From CAZGOM01 sp964542875 (GTDB lineage: Bacteria > Planctomycetota > Phycisphaerae > Phycisphaerales > Phycisphaeraceae), in assembly GCA_964542875.1 (NCBI GenBank), contig CAZIWA010000004.1:22769-86768 (forward strand): a stretch of 64,000 bases of DNA, in the 5' to 3' direction. Within the stretch, counting starts at the first letter, position 1, and every line of letters begins with the position of its first letter. Below are positions 7,967-16,338 of the stretch, piece by piece. The position numbers and the translations under genes were made by a program. Under the pieces are notes generated by a model that made no database searches, had not been told where the DNA came from, and worked only from the letters and a program-made list of their open reading frames with translations.

Positions 7967-8686
7967 TCAACCACGGATCAAAGTCATCTTTTCCCGCGCC
8001 AGCCTGGGGCAGGTCGCGTCTCCGTTCACGTAATGCAGCGCCCATGCCCGTCGAGGTTTGTCGCTGGTGTTTGCGCCGGAGCTGTGCATGGTGCACAGGT
8101 GATGGAAGATCGCCGCGCCCGCGGGGATCGGCACGTGAATCTCCGTCCCCATGTACTTGGGATCATCGGGCGTCAGGTGCAGCGCGCTGCCCAGCTCCCG
8201 GTGCGGAACCAGCCCCAGCTTGTGGCTCTTGGGAATGTATCGCATGCACCCGTTTTCCGGCGTCGCGTCATCGATGGCCAGCCAGCAGGTGATTCCCTGC
8301 GTCATCGGCTCCACAGCGAAATAAGAGTTGTCCTGGTGAAGCGGTTTTTCCGACCCGCACTTGGCCGGCTTCATGAACACCTGATCGCTGTACATCCACA
8401 ACTGTTTTGCGTTGTCCGTCAGCTCGCAGGCGATGTCCGTGATCGAAGACAGGCTGGCCAGACCTTTGAAAAATTCCGACACCGGCACCAGGGCATTGAG
8501 TTTGCGAAGCGGGCCCGTTCCGCCTTCGGTCTCACGGCGCACGCCGTCTTTGGCGTCCACCGGCGCCGTCTGAAGTTCGTGGATCTTCGCCCGCAGCGAA
8601 GCCAGTTGCTCCGGCGTCAGCACGCCCTCCACCACCAGGTACCCGTCGTTTGCATATTTGTCTTTTTGCGCTTGAGTCAGTGCCAT
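7967..8686 (-). CDS. phytanoyl-CoA dioxygenase (PhyH) family protein
   Basis: The 239-residue product is a probable Fe(II)/2-oxoglutarate oxygenase. LHQDNSYF near the middle gives the H-x-D iron ligands. The later histidine lies in FHHLCTMHSSGAN, followed by Arg in DKPRRAWALHYV that would hold 2-oxoglutarate. The N-terminus (DGYLVVEGVLTPEQLASLR) is typical of bacterial PhyH proteins. They hydroxylate varied small substrates; this one is unknown. The start at 8686 is fixed by AAAGGAA nine nt upstream of the ATG, although the frame stays open to 8860. It is divergent from an AraC regulator that may control it. Confidence 0.85.
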   Translation of the reverse strand: MALTQAQKDKYANDGYLVVEGVLTPEQLASLRAKIHELQTAPVDAKDGVRRETEGGTGPLRKLNALVPVSEFFKGLASLSSITDIACELTDNAKQLWMYSDQVFMKPAKCGSEKPLHQDNSYFAVEPMTQGITCWLAIDDATPENGCMRYIPKSHKLGLVPHRELGSALHLTPDDPKYMGTEIHVPIPAGAAIFHHLCTMHSSGANTSDKPRRAWALHYVNGDATCPRLAREKMTLIRG

Positions 8687-8866
8687 CGGCCCGATTCCTT
8701 TAAATGGATTCATGATTAACGTGCAGCAAGAATAAAGCGGTGCCCTTTCTCCGTCTTTAGCGCAAGCAATGAAATGTTGCACAAATCTCTGATTTCGTCT
8801 GGTGCGTGATAAAGTAGGTTTTCCGCGTTCGACACCCAGGGCGCAACAACAATCCGACACCTAACC

Positions 8867-9793
8867 ATGATTCCCACCGTCCTCCTCCCCGAAGGCATTC
8901 CCACCTATGCCAGCAGCCACATGGCGGGCCGCTTTATCGCCGCGCCCGGCTATCTTCCCGTCACCATCTTTTTTGAAGACTGGGACCTTTACTGGGTCCG
9001 CAGGGGCAAGGGCGCTTTTGTCCTGGGCACCGGGCACCGGATCGAGATTCAGCCCGATGACTTTCTCCTTCTCCCTCCGCTTATTTCCGCCAGGGTGGAG
9101 GAAACCCACCCCACGCTTGAGTTCAATTTCTGCCACTTTGATTTCCGCCCCGTTCGCCGGGCCGCGTCGGAATGGGACGGCCCGGATTGCCGTGGCCCCG
9201 GCCCGCTGGCGAGGGTTCCTTTGAGGTTCAGGACCAAAGAGGCCCCGGGTCTTTTAAAGGCCTATAAGCGCCTCCTGGCTGCACAGGACGCCATTCGTAA
9301 ACAATCCGGCAAGCCGCCGCGCTCAAGAACATCGACTTCGGAGTTCTGGCGCATTGAAAGCGCCGTGATCGATCTCATTGCCCAGCTTGCTGTTTTCGGG
9401 CTCAAGAAGCACACCGGCCCGCTCATCGCGCCCGGTGACGGCGCCCGGGCCATCACCGATCCCCGGATCCTGCGCCTGCTGACCCGGATCGACGCTCAGC
9501 CTGCGTTTGATTGGCGCGTCAGCCAGCTTGCCAGGGACGTCGACATGACGCCCGGCCACCTGCACGCCCTGGCCTCGCGCGTGCTGCCCAAGGGCATTAA
9601 GCAGCACATCATTGATGCCCGGCTGAGGCTTGCCGTGCGTCTGCTGCGCCCCAGCGCCTCGGGCGCAACCCGATCCATCAAGCAGGTCAGCCGCCTCGCC
9701 GGGTTTTCATCCCAGCATTATTTCGCTCGTCTCTTTAAGCAGCGCTACAAAATCACGCCTCGTGCCTTCCAGCAGACCGGCGGCGAAATCTAG
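8867..9793 (+). CDS. AraC family transcriptional regulator
   Basis: The 308-residue protein has an N-terminal cupin-like sensor half (WVRRGKGAFVLGTG, then IQPDDFLLLPP) and a C-terminal double helix-turn-helix. The second recognition region reads IKQVSRLAGFSSQHYFARLFKQ, followed by KITPRAFQ, the standard AraC end. It probably senses a sugar or related ligand and acts in the cytoplasm. It lies 180 nt from, and divergent to, the PhyH gene, an arrangement common in planctomycetes and suggesting local control. The ABC importer genes follow on the same strand after 54 nt, so they may be co-transcribed. Confidence 0.9.
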   Translation: MIPTVLLPEGIPTYASSHMAGRFIAAPGYLPVTIFFEDWDLYWVRRGKGAFVLGTGHRIEIQPDDFLLLPPLISARVEETHPTLEFNFCHFDFRPVRRAASEWDGPDCRGPGPLARVPLRFRTKEAPGLLKAYKRLLAAQDAIRKQSGKPPRSRTSTSEFWRIESAVIDLIAQLAVFGLKKHTGPLIAPGDGARAITDPRILRLLTRIDAQPAFDWRVSQLARDVDMTPGHLHALASRVLPKGIKQHIIDARLRLAVRLLRPSASGATRSIKQVSRLAGFSSQHYFARLFKQRYKITPRAFQQTGGEI

Positions 9794-9847
9794 CAATCCC
9801 CCGCACCGGCAAAGCCTATTCCCGCTCACTTGGCTTATCATGGTGCA

Positions 9848-11029
9848 ATGAGTTTGCTCCCCCGCTATCTATTGGTCCTTGGTGTCTTTGTCGCCCTCGG
9901 CGCTCTCACCGTCTGGGGTTACATCATCACCCGCGGCTTTGACCGGACCCAGGGCCAGGTCGTCATTGTTCCTCACAGCCACACCCAGCCGGCCCACGGC
10001 GCGACGCAGCCGGCAAACGTTCCCCACACCCAGCCCGCGGCTCCTGCACAGCCTCCGGCTGTGACGCAGGGCCCAAGGATCGTCTCCCTGGCTCCCGCCA
10101 TCTCCCAGATGCTCGTCGATCTCCACATGGATGCCGACATCGTCGGCAAGGCCGAGTACGACACCTCCGCGCCCGCCAAGGCACGCATCGTCGGGAACTT
10201 TCAGGACATCAACGTCGAAGCCCTGCTGGCCACCAAGCCCACCATGGTGCTGATGATGACCGGCAGCGCCGGCGTGCCCAAAATTCTTTCTGAACTTGCG
10301 GACAAAAAGCGTTTCACCCTCTACACCTACCGCTACCCCGACACCATCGGCGAAACCCTCGACATCCTTCACGACCCCGACGCCGACCAATACAAAGCCG
10401 CCAGCCAGCCTGATCTGGCCACCGTGCTTGACGACCCCACCAGCGCCATCCGCCTGCGCCGCACCCTTGATCTCCAGATCCAGGCGATCCAGGACACCGT
10501 TCAGCCCCTGACCAAGCCCAAAGTCCTCGTTATTTTCTCCACTTCTCCCGTCATGGCTTCCGGTCCCAAGACCGTCAATGACGAGCTCGTTGGAATCGCA
10601 GGCGGTGTGAACGCCGCGGCCTCAGCCAAGATCGGCGCACCCACCTACGACCGTGAAAAACTCGTCGCCCTCGCGCCGGACGTCATTCTCTTCCTCTCCC
10701 CTGACGCCCCGGTTCTGGGCCCCATTGAATCTGACGTGCGTCTGGAATCCCTTCGCGGGTTGAACATTCCCGCCGTCGCCAACAAGCGCATTGTTCTGCT
10801 GAATGATCCGCTGATCCTGCTCCCCAGCACGAACCTCGCCCGGGCCGCGGCCTCCTTTGCCAAAGCCATTCATCCTGACAAAGCCAAGGAAATCGACCAG
10901 GCGGTCGCTCTCGCCGGCCGCATGGCGCAGGAGGTCCCTCTCACCGTCGACATTCCCCGGATCGCTCCGGCCAATGACGTTCCGCTGAACGCACAAACCC
11001 AGGCCGCCACGCAGCCATCCAATCCCTGA
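9848..11029 (+). CDS. membrane-anchored periplasmic binding protein of a metal-chelate/cobalamin ABC importer (BtuF-like)
   Basis: The 393-residue product has one N-terminal membrane helix (LLVLGVFVALGALTVWGYII) with no lipobox, then a His/Pro/Thr/Gln-rich linker with HSH and several TQPA units. A type III binding-protein domain follows from about residue 75 (RIVSLAPAISQMLVDL, then GNFQDINVEALLATKPTMV). The fold is that of BtuF/FhuD/FepB proteins, which bind cobalamin, heme or siderophores. The His-rich linker might bind metal. The start is the ATG at 9848. The permease gene follows; no ATPase gene is nearby, so a distant one must complete the transporter. Confidence 0.8.
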   Translation: MSLLPRYLLVLGVFVALGALTVWGYIITRGFDRTQGQVVIVPHSHTQPAHGATQPANVPHTQPAAPAQPPAVTQGPRIVSLAPAISQMLVDLHMDADIVGKAEYDTSAPAKARIVGNFQDINVEALLATKPTMVLMMTGSAGVPKILSELADKKRFTLYTYRYPDTIGETLDILHDPDADQYKAASQPDLATVLDDPTSAIRLRRTLDLQIQAIQDTVQPLTKPKVLVIFSTSPVMASGPKTVNDELVGIAGGVNAAASAKIGAPTYDREKLVALAPDVILFLSPDAPVLGPIESDVRLESLRGLNIPAVANKRIVLLNDPLILLPSTNLARAAASFAKAIHPDKAKEIDQAVALAGRMAQEVPLTVDIPRIAPANDVPLNAQTQAATQPSNP

Positions 11030-11042
11030 CTTTTCTTTCCCT

Positions 11043-11078
11043 CCTCTCCCTCAGGGAGATGGTTGGGGTGAGGGTGTT
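11043..11078. repeat. REP-like element (CTCTCCCTCAGGGAGA...GGTTGGGGTGAGGG)
   Basis: CTCCCT-C-AGGGAG forms a short hairpin followed by TGGTTGGGGTGAGGG. This pattern recurs as an intergenic palindrome in many bacterial genomes (general recollection). It sits between the binding-protein and permease genes and may attenuate or stabilise the transcript. Confidence 0.5.
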
Positions 11079-11111
11079 TCGCTCATTCAACGTAAATATT
11101 CCAAACCCACA

Positions 11112-12089
11112 ATGCCCTCTCCCTCCACATCCCGTGCAGCCTTCGCCTGGGTCGGCATTGCCCTTATTTTTGCGTTGGCCTGCTTCCTCAGGCTTTTCAT
11201 CGGTTCCGCGGGCATTGGCATGCCCGAGTGGGAAGGCCCCCGACCCGATCGCCTTCTGGCGGGCATCACTGTCGGCTCCTGCCTCGCCGTGGCCGGCGTC
11301 GCGCTTCAGGCCCTCCTGCGTAACCCGCTTGCCGAGCCCTTTATTCTCGGGCTCTCCTCAGGCGCGGGGCTGGGTGTCATCGTTCAACTGCTCATCACCC
11401 GTGCCATGGGTCTTGCCGGTACCGGCGTTGAGCTTGGCGCTTTGATCGGCGCCATGGCCAGCATGCTCATCGTGCTGCTTGCCGCCCGCAAAAAAGGCGT
11501 CGTAGACCCGCTTGGCCTTCTGCTCACCGGCGTGGTGCTCTCCACCATCAACGGCGCCATCATCATCTTCCTCAACTACATCGTCGGTCCAGGCGGACTC
11601 AAGGACAAGCTCTCCTACTGGATGATGGGTTACATCGCCGACAGCATCACCCGGATGCAGCTTTTGCCCATTGCCGGCATCGGCCTGGCCATCACCGCGG
11701 GGCTCCTTTTCCAATCCCGCGCGCTGGACATTTCCACGCTCTCCGATGACGAAGCCCAAAGCCTCGGCGTCAACACCCGCCGGCTGCGCATCCTTCTTTT
11801 CATCGCCGCCAGCACGCTTGCGGCCCTTGGCGTCATCGTCGCCGGACCCATCTCCTTCATCGGGCTCATCTGTCCTCACCTGGCGCGCCTGGCCCTTGGC
11901 CCGAGCCATGCCCAGGTCATCCCCGGCTCCGCGCTCCTGGGCGCCAGCCTCGTTGTGATGGCCGACACGCTCAGCGCTTTTATTGATCTCCAGCTCAACA
12001 CCGGGTTGGTCCCTCTGGGCGTCTTCACCGCCATCCTCGGCGGCATCGCCTTCCTCTGGATGCTCCGGCCCCAACTGGGCGCACACTGA
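11112..12089 (+). CDS. FecCD/BtuC family ABC transporter permease
   Basis: The 325-residue protein has about eight to ten membrane helices and the family signatures: LAGITVGSCLAVAGVALQALLRNPLA near residue 50, then EPFILGLSSGAGLG, and SFIGLICPHLAR for the ATPase-coupling loop (shown in parts). This is the inner-membrane channel for iron-siderophore, heme or cobalamin uptake. It pairs with the binding protein 82 nt upstream. The expected ATP-binding subunit is absent: the next gene, at 12156, is a glycoside-hydrolase-like protein. The orphan ATPase at 24745 is of the LolD class and not a likely partner. Confidence 0.9.
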   Translation: MPSPSTSRAAFAWVGIALIFALACFLRLFIGSAGIGMPEWEGPRPDRLLAGITVGSCLAVAGVALQALLRNPLAEPFILGLSSGAGLGVIVQLLITRAMGLAGTGVELGALIGAMASMLIVLLAARKKGVVDPLGLLLTGVVLSTINGAIIIFLNYIVGPGGLKDKLSYWMMGYIADSITRMQLLPIAGIGLAITAGLLFQSRALDISTLSDDEAQSLGVNTRRLRILLFIAASTLAALGVIVAGPISFIGLICPHLARLALGPSHAQVIPGSALLGASLVVMADTLSAFIDLQLNTGLVPLGVFTAILGGIAFLWMLRPQLGAH

Positions 12090-12155
12090 CATCCCCCCTT
12101 CCCAAACTGGCATATCAGTGGCATCATGTCTTGACCTTTCCCCAGGACACGCCAC

Positions 12156-13787
12156 ATGAAACCCATCGGCGCACACTCGATCTTCAACTCCGACTGCAAT
12201 TTCTTCACCGCTGACATTCACGCCGGCAAAGGCCGGTTCAACACCAAGTTCTTCTACGACTACTGCGCCCGGCTGGGTAAATCCGGCGTCGACGCCGTGC
12301 TGGTGAACTTCAACGGCCAGCATCCCTGGTACCCCAGCAAGCGTGTCGCCTCCGTGCTCGATGGCTACACCCGGGGCGACCATAACTTCGTCAAAGGTCA
12401 CTACCCGCCCACCAACAACACCGACTTCACCGAGAAAGACCTCACCGACCGGTGCGTCTCCGTCTGCGCCATGCTCGACCGATTTCTCGACATGGTTGAA
12501 GACGGCAAAGACTGGCTCACCGAGTACGCCAAGGCCGCCCGCAAAGCGAAAATAAAACCCTGGCTCACCGCGCGCATGAACGACATGCACGGCATGAACA
12601 GCTGGGAAGGCAGCTTCATGAACTGTGAGCTTCAAAAGAACCCCAAATACCGGCTCCCCGGCCGCGAGCTCAACCCTAAAGACGGCACCCTCTACGGCCT
12701 GGGCTGCCTGGATTATAAGCACCAGGCAGTCCGGGATTACATGCTTGAAGTCATCGCCGAACCCGTTGAGGAATACGACTACGAAGGCCTCGAGCTGGAC
12801 TGGATGCGCTCTCCCTTCGCGCTTGATCCCTTGGAATCCAGGAAGCACCTGCCCAAGATGATCGGCTTCATGGAAAACATCCGGGCCCTTACCGATGCCC
12901 AGGCCGGGAAGAACAAAAAGCCCTATCCCGTGGGCATTCGGAGCACGAGCCGGTTTCTTCAGATGAAGGCCCACGGCATCGATGTCATCGACCTGGCCAA
13001 GCGGAACCTTATCGACTTCGTCGTCGTCGGTAATTTCTGGCACGGCAACTGGGACATTCCTTTTGATGAGCTCAAGGAACAGCTCGGCCCCGATGTTGCG
13101 CTTTACGGCTGCGTTGATGCTTCCCCCAATCAGCTTCCCACAGGGCCCGAGTCCGCAAAGCGCCCCGCAGCCATCCGCTACACCCCCTTGTGCCCTCCGA
13201 TTGCCCGGGCTCAGGCCGCCGGAAAAATGGCCCTGGGCTGTGACGGCATCGAGTATTTCAATTACTTCGTCACTCCCGACGGCACGGGCATGTACGACAC
13301 CATCAAGGAATGTAAAAACCTCAAAACCCTCGCCGGCAAGCCCAAGCAGTATTGCCAGTCACAGGCCAACAGTTTCTATGAGTTTGCCTGGTTTGAGCAT
13401 GCCGATGTGCTCCCCGCTGCGCTGGAGTTCAAGCGCAGGATATCGCTCAAATTCGCCATGATGAAGGAGCCCGGCAAATTCAGGCTCAAGGTGCAGGTGG
13501 TGCTCGCCCGTGACGCCCACACGCCGGACATCGGCGTCAGCCTCAACGGCGCCTGGCCCACGTTTAAAGCCAGGGAAACCAGGAAACTCCTTTTCAAGGC
13601 CGACAGCCAGACCACCCACGTCGACAAGCACCGCGTGCTGGAATTCACCATCGACTCCCCCGAAATCTTCCAGGGATGGAACGAACTCCTCATCATCAAC
13701 GGCGGCGTCGTAATGACCACCAAGCCCGACCGCACCGGCAACCCCGTCATCGTCCAAATGGCCGAAATCACCGTTGAGCCTCAATAG
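12156..13787 (+). CDS. glycoside hydrolase-like TIM-barrel protein (GHL10/GH-like) with C-terminal beta domain
   Basis: The 543-residue protein has no signal peptide. Residues ~1-400 read as a TIM barrel with GHL-type landmarks: ARLGKSGVDAVLVNFNG, KIKPWLTARMNDMHG, and YEGLELDWMRSP, where the last places acidic residues on a barrel strand. Later GCDGIEYFNYF resembles the end of such barrels. Residues ~430-543 form a beta-rich tail (LKVQVVLARDAHTPDIGVSL, then GWNELLIINGG) like the domain appended to the Gfo/Idh/MocA protein at 1261. Cytoplasmic or unusually exported carbohydrate hydrolysis is inferred; substrate unknown. Confidence 0.65.
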   Translation: MKPIGAHSIFNSDCNFFTADIHAGKGRFNTKFFYDYCARLGKSGVDAVLVNFNGQHPWYPSKRVASVLDGYTRGDHNFVKGHYPPTNNTDFTEKDLTDRCVSVCAMLDRFLDMVEDGKDWLTEYAKAARKAKIKPWLTARMNDMHGMNSWEGSFMNCELQKNPKYRLPGRELNPKDGTLYGLGCLDYKHQAVRDYMLEVIAEPVEEYDYEGLELDWMRSPFALDPLESRKHLPKMIGFMENIRALTDAQAGKNKKPYPVGIRSTSRFLQMKAHGIDVIDLAKRNLIDFVVVGNFWHGNWDIPFDELKEQLGPDVALYGCVDASPNQLPTGPESAKRPAAIRYTPLCPPIARAQAAGKMALGCDGIEYFNYFVTPDGTGMYDTIKECKNLKTLAGKPKQYCQSQANSFYEFAWFEHADVLPAALEFKRRISLKFAMMKEPGKFRLKVQVVLARDAHTPDIGVSLNGAWPTFKARETRKLLFKADSQTTHVDKHRVLEFTIDSPEIFQGWNELLIINGGVVMTTKPDRTGNPVIVQMAEITVEPQ

Positions 13788-13822
13788 TCCATACCGCTCT
13801 CCGGCCATGCCGGCTGGCTGTT

Positions 13823-14632
13823 TTACTTCACCACCAACCCATCCATCTGCTCTTTGGTCGGCGCGGTGTACAGCTTGCCTGTCGTTACCGGTGCGCCGGT
13901 GAGGCCATCGGTGTCCAGCCACGCGATTTTTCCGGTGCCCAGGTCCTGCACCCCCACCACAATCTTGATTTCGCCCTTGTTGTGCCGTTTGTTCAGGTAT
14001 TCCGAGTGCTTCAGCAGACGGGCTTTCTGCAGATAGGCATTCACCACCACGGCCCGTGGGGCCAGCTCGTCCTTGGACCACCCCTCGGCTTTCGCGATGT
14101 TCACGCCCGGGCTGATTTCTTCCACCAGCAGCGTGATGTCCTTGCTCAGTGCAAGTTCTTTCACGCTGGCATCCACGGCCCCGCACCGGGTGTGCCCCAG
14201 CACCACCACCAGCCTTGTCCCCAGTGCCTTGGCGGCGTATTCCGTGCTCGCGCGCACTTGGGGGCTGGCCACGTTGCCCGCCAGCCGGCACACGAACAAT
14301 TCCGAGTAGCCCGTATCGAGAATGATCTCCGGGCCGGACCGGCTGTCTGCGCACCCCACGATCGCTGCGTAAGGTTTTTGCCCTTCGGCCCGCGCTTCGA
14401 TCAGTTCATGGTCCAGCGTTGCGCCCTGGAGCTGCGCCGCTGACATGCGCTCATTGCCTTTCACCAGACGTACGAATGCTTCCTGCGGGTCCTGCGACAG
14501 GAACTGGGTTGACGTTTGGGGCGCAGCGGGAGACTCGATGGGAGTGTCGCTCCTGGCCCCGCCGCATCCGGAAATAATCAACATCCCAGTCACAAACGCC
14601 ATCGCCGCCATCACACTAAAGCAGTTACGCAT
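13823..14632 (-). CDS. beta-class carbonic anhydrase, predicted lipoprotein
   Basis: The product (269 residues) has the beta-carbonic anhydrase zinc motifs: GCADSRSGPE (Cys, and the Asp-Arg dyad) and, further on, GHTRCGA (His and Cys). It would interconvert CO2 and bicarbonate. Unlike most beta enzymes it has a lipoprotein signal peptide with lipobox IISGC, placing it on the membrane facing the periplasm. The start at 14632 is supported by GAAAGG before the ATG; a GTG at 14659 has no such site. It is divergent from the Sel1 gene, with a perfect 8-8-8 palindrome between them. Confidence 0.88.
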   Translation of the reverse strand: MRNCFSVMAAMAFVTGMLIISGCGGARSDTPIESPAAPQTSTQFLSQDPQEAFVRLVKGNERMSAAQLQGATLDHELIEARAEGQKPYAAIVGCADSRSGPEIILDTGYSELFVCRLAGNVASPQVRASTEYAAKALGTRLVVVLGHTRCGAVDASVKELALSKDITLLVEEISPGVNIAKAEGWSKDELAPRAVVVNAYLQKARLLKHSEYLNKRHNKGEIKIVVGVQDLGTGKIAWLDTDGLTGAPVTTGKLYTAPTKEQMDGLVVK

Positions 14633-14675
14633 TCTGGGCCTTTCGGTTAAAGAATTCACGGTGTCGTACCAAGGC

Positions 14676-14699
14676 CTATCGTCTCTATCTTGACGATAG
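14676..14699. promoter_or_regulatory. perfect inverted repeat CTATCGTC-N8-GACGATAG in a divergent gap
   Basis: The 24-bp symmetrical element lies between the carbonic anhydrase start (14632) and the Sel1-repeat start (14843). Its form suits a dimeric repressor or activator controlling one or both genes. Confidence 0.5.
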
Positions 14700-14842
14700 A
14701 TTCAAGTCTTCTCGCCCGTGATTTTTCGTTCTTCTGCCCCAGGCGGGATTCAACTTATAATGGGTCCATCTATAAACCCCGTTTCTTGATCGGGTTCTTC
14801 GCGAAAGTACGGCTGTCACCCAATCAGAAGGTTTCTCTGCTC

Positions 14843-16162
14843 ATGCGCAAACCTGGCTCTTTGCTCCTGCTTCTGCTCGTCGCCGCTGGTTGCCTGCTGG
14901 CGCTGCCCGGCATTGTTTGCGCTGAGCCCGCCGCCCCTGGCCCCACCCCGATCAACCCGCAGGCCGAGTCCGACAAGATCGTCAAGCTCGCGGAATCCGG
15001 CGATGTCGATGCTGCCTTGAACCTCTATGACCGGCTGAAATCACGCCAGCGCGATCCGGAATTTGCCCTGCTCCAGCTTGAGACCGAACGCCGGCTGGCG
15101 CAGCTTGTCGTCAACCTTGCCGCCAAAGGCGATAAGGCCACTCCGCGCGAACACTACAACCTCGGTCGGCTCTATGCCCAAGGCGGCTTTGGTGCGCGTC
15201 CCAACATCAAAGACGCCATGACCCTCTACCGCCAGGCCGCCGACGCTGGCGATGCGCGCGCCCAGAGCACCCTTGGCTTCATCCTCGTTTTCCGGCAGAA
15301 AAACCCCGTCTTGCAGGTCCAGGGGTACTCCCTCGTCAAGCAGGCCGCCGAGAAAGGCGACCCCATCGCCATGCTGAACCTCGGCGTCATTCTTCAAAGC
15401 GGCAATGAAATTGTCGGGATCGACCTCGACAAAGCCATTGAGTGGTACACCAAGGCAGCCGAGGCCGGTAACACTCAGGCAATGATCAACATGGCCTCGC
15501 TTTACGATTCTGGCGTCTATCGCGGGCCGGAGCCTGAAAAGGCCACCGCCTGGTACCAGCGTGCCGCCGCCGCTGGCGACCCTGAAGCCATGGTCGCCCT
15601 GGCAAACCGGATGCGCCTCAGCCTGGGTGCCCAGCCCAACCCCAGGGAAACCCTTGACCTCTACCAGAAGGCCATCGATGTGCACTCAGGCCGGGCCGTG
15701 TATTGCCTGGGCATGTCTTACGCTTACGGCTGGGTGACCCCCGTCGATTATCCCCGTGCCTTTCAGCTTCTGGAAACCGCCGGCAAAATGAGCTACGCCC
15801 CGGCTTACGTTGAGCTTGGCCTGCTGTACACCAAAGGTCTGGGCGTTGAGGTTTCACAGGCCAAGGCCTTTGAATATTTCCAGCGTGCAGCCAATCTGGG
15901 CGATTCTCAGGGCATGTTCTATGTGGGTCGCTCTTACATCAACGGCTGGGGCACCAACAAGGAAGTCAAAACCGGGCTTGATTGGATCAAACGCGCCGCC
16001 GAAAAAGATGACGTTCCCGCCATGGTCAGTCTTGGGAAAATGTATTACGAAGGCCGGGGCACGGAGGTCAATGTCACGCAGGCCCTCACGTGGATGCGTC
16101 GCGCCGCCGGCTTAGGCAGTGTGGAAGCCCGGCAGATCATCCAGGCCTGGAACACCAAATAA
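14843..16162 (+). CDS. exported Sel1-repeat (TPR-like) protein
   Basis: The start at 14843 gives a clear signal peptide (MRKPG, a Leu-rich core, cleavage near VCA-EPA) and a 439-residue product. From about residue 105 to the end it has roughly nine to ten Sel1 repeats of 36-38 residues, for example AMLNLGVILQSGNE, AMINMASLYDSGVY and AMVSLGKMYYEGRG. These stack as helix-turn-helix pairs and mediate protein-protein contacts in the periplasm or on the surface. The longer frame from 14690 would bury the signal peptide. The following ~175 nt hold no clear terminator. Confidence 0.85.
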   Translation: MRKPGSLLLLLLVAAGCLLALPGIVCAEPAAPGPTPINPQAESDKIVKLAESGDVDAALNLYDRLKSRQRDPEFALLQLETERRLAQLVVNLAAKGDKATPREHYNLGRLYAQGGFGARPNIKDAMTLYRQAADAGDARAQSTLGFILVFRQKNPVLQVQGYSLVKQAAEKGDPIAMLNLGVILQSGNEIVGIDLDKAIEWYTKAAEAGNTQAMINMASLYDSGVYRGPEPEKATAWYQRAAAAGDPEAMVALANRMRLSLGAQPNPRETLDLYQKAIDVHSGRAVYCLGMSYAYGWVTPVDYPRAFQLLETAGKMSYAPAYVELGLLYTKGLGVEVSQAKAFEYFQRAANLGDSQGMFYVGRSYINGWGTNKEVKTGLDWIKRAAEKDDVPAMVSLGKMYYEGRGTEVNVTQALTWMRRAAGLGSVEARQIIQAWNTK

Positions 16163-16338
16163 CCCATCTTCTTTCCATTTTGCACCCGGGTTGTTTTCGT
16201 CTTTTTTGTGCCTGTCCTGTTTATGCTTAATCAACCGGTTTTTTTGGCGTCCAAACCCACATTTAGCCACCTGTTGCATCCATTTGTATTTGAGTGTTTT
16301 TCGCTTTCCAAATTTCAACATTGGGGTACGATTGGCGT

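Noticed and set aside
12106..12125. CTGGCATATCAGTGGCATC with GG-N10-GC spacing before the gene at 12156
   Set aside because: The -12 part reads TGGC instead of TTGC, the -24 part is poor, and there is no upstream palindrome; chance is likely.
11358..13043. 561-codon open frame on the minus strand, antisense to the permease and GH-like genes
   Set aside because: It spans two convincing plus-strand genes and is a product of high GC in the third codon position; the translation has no recognisable domain.
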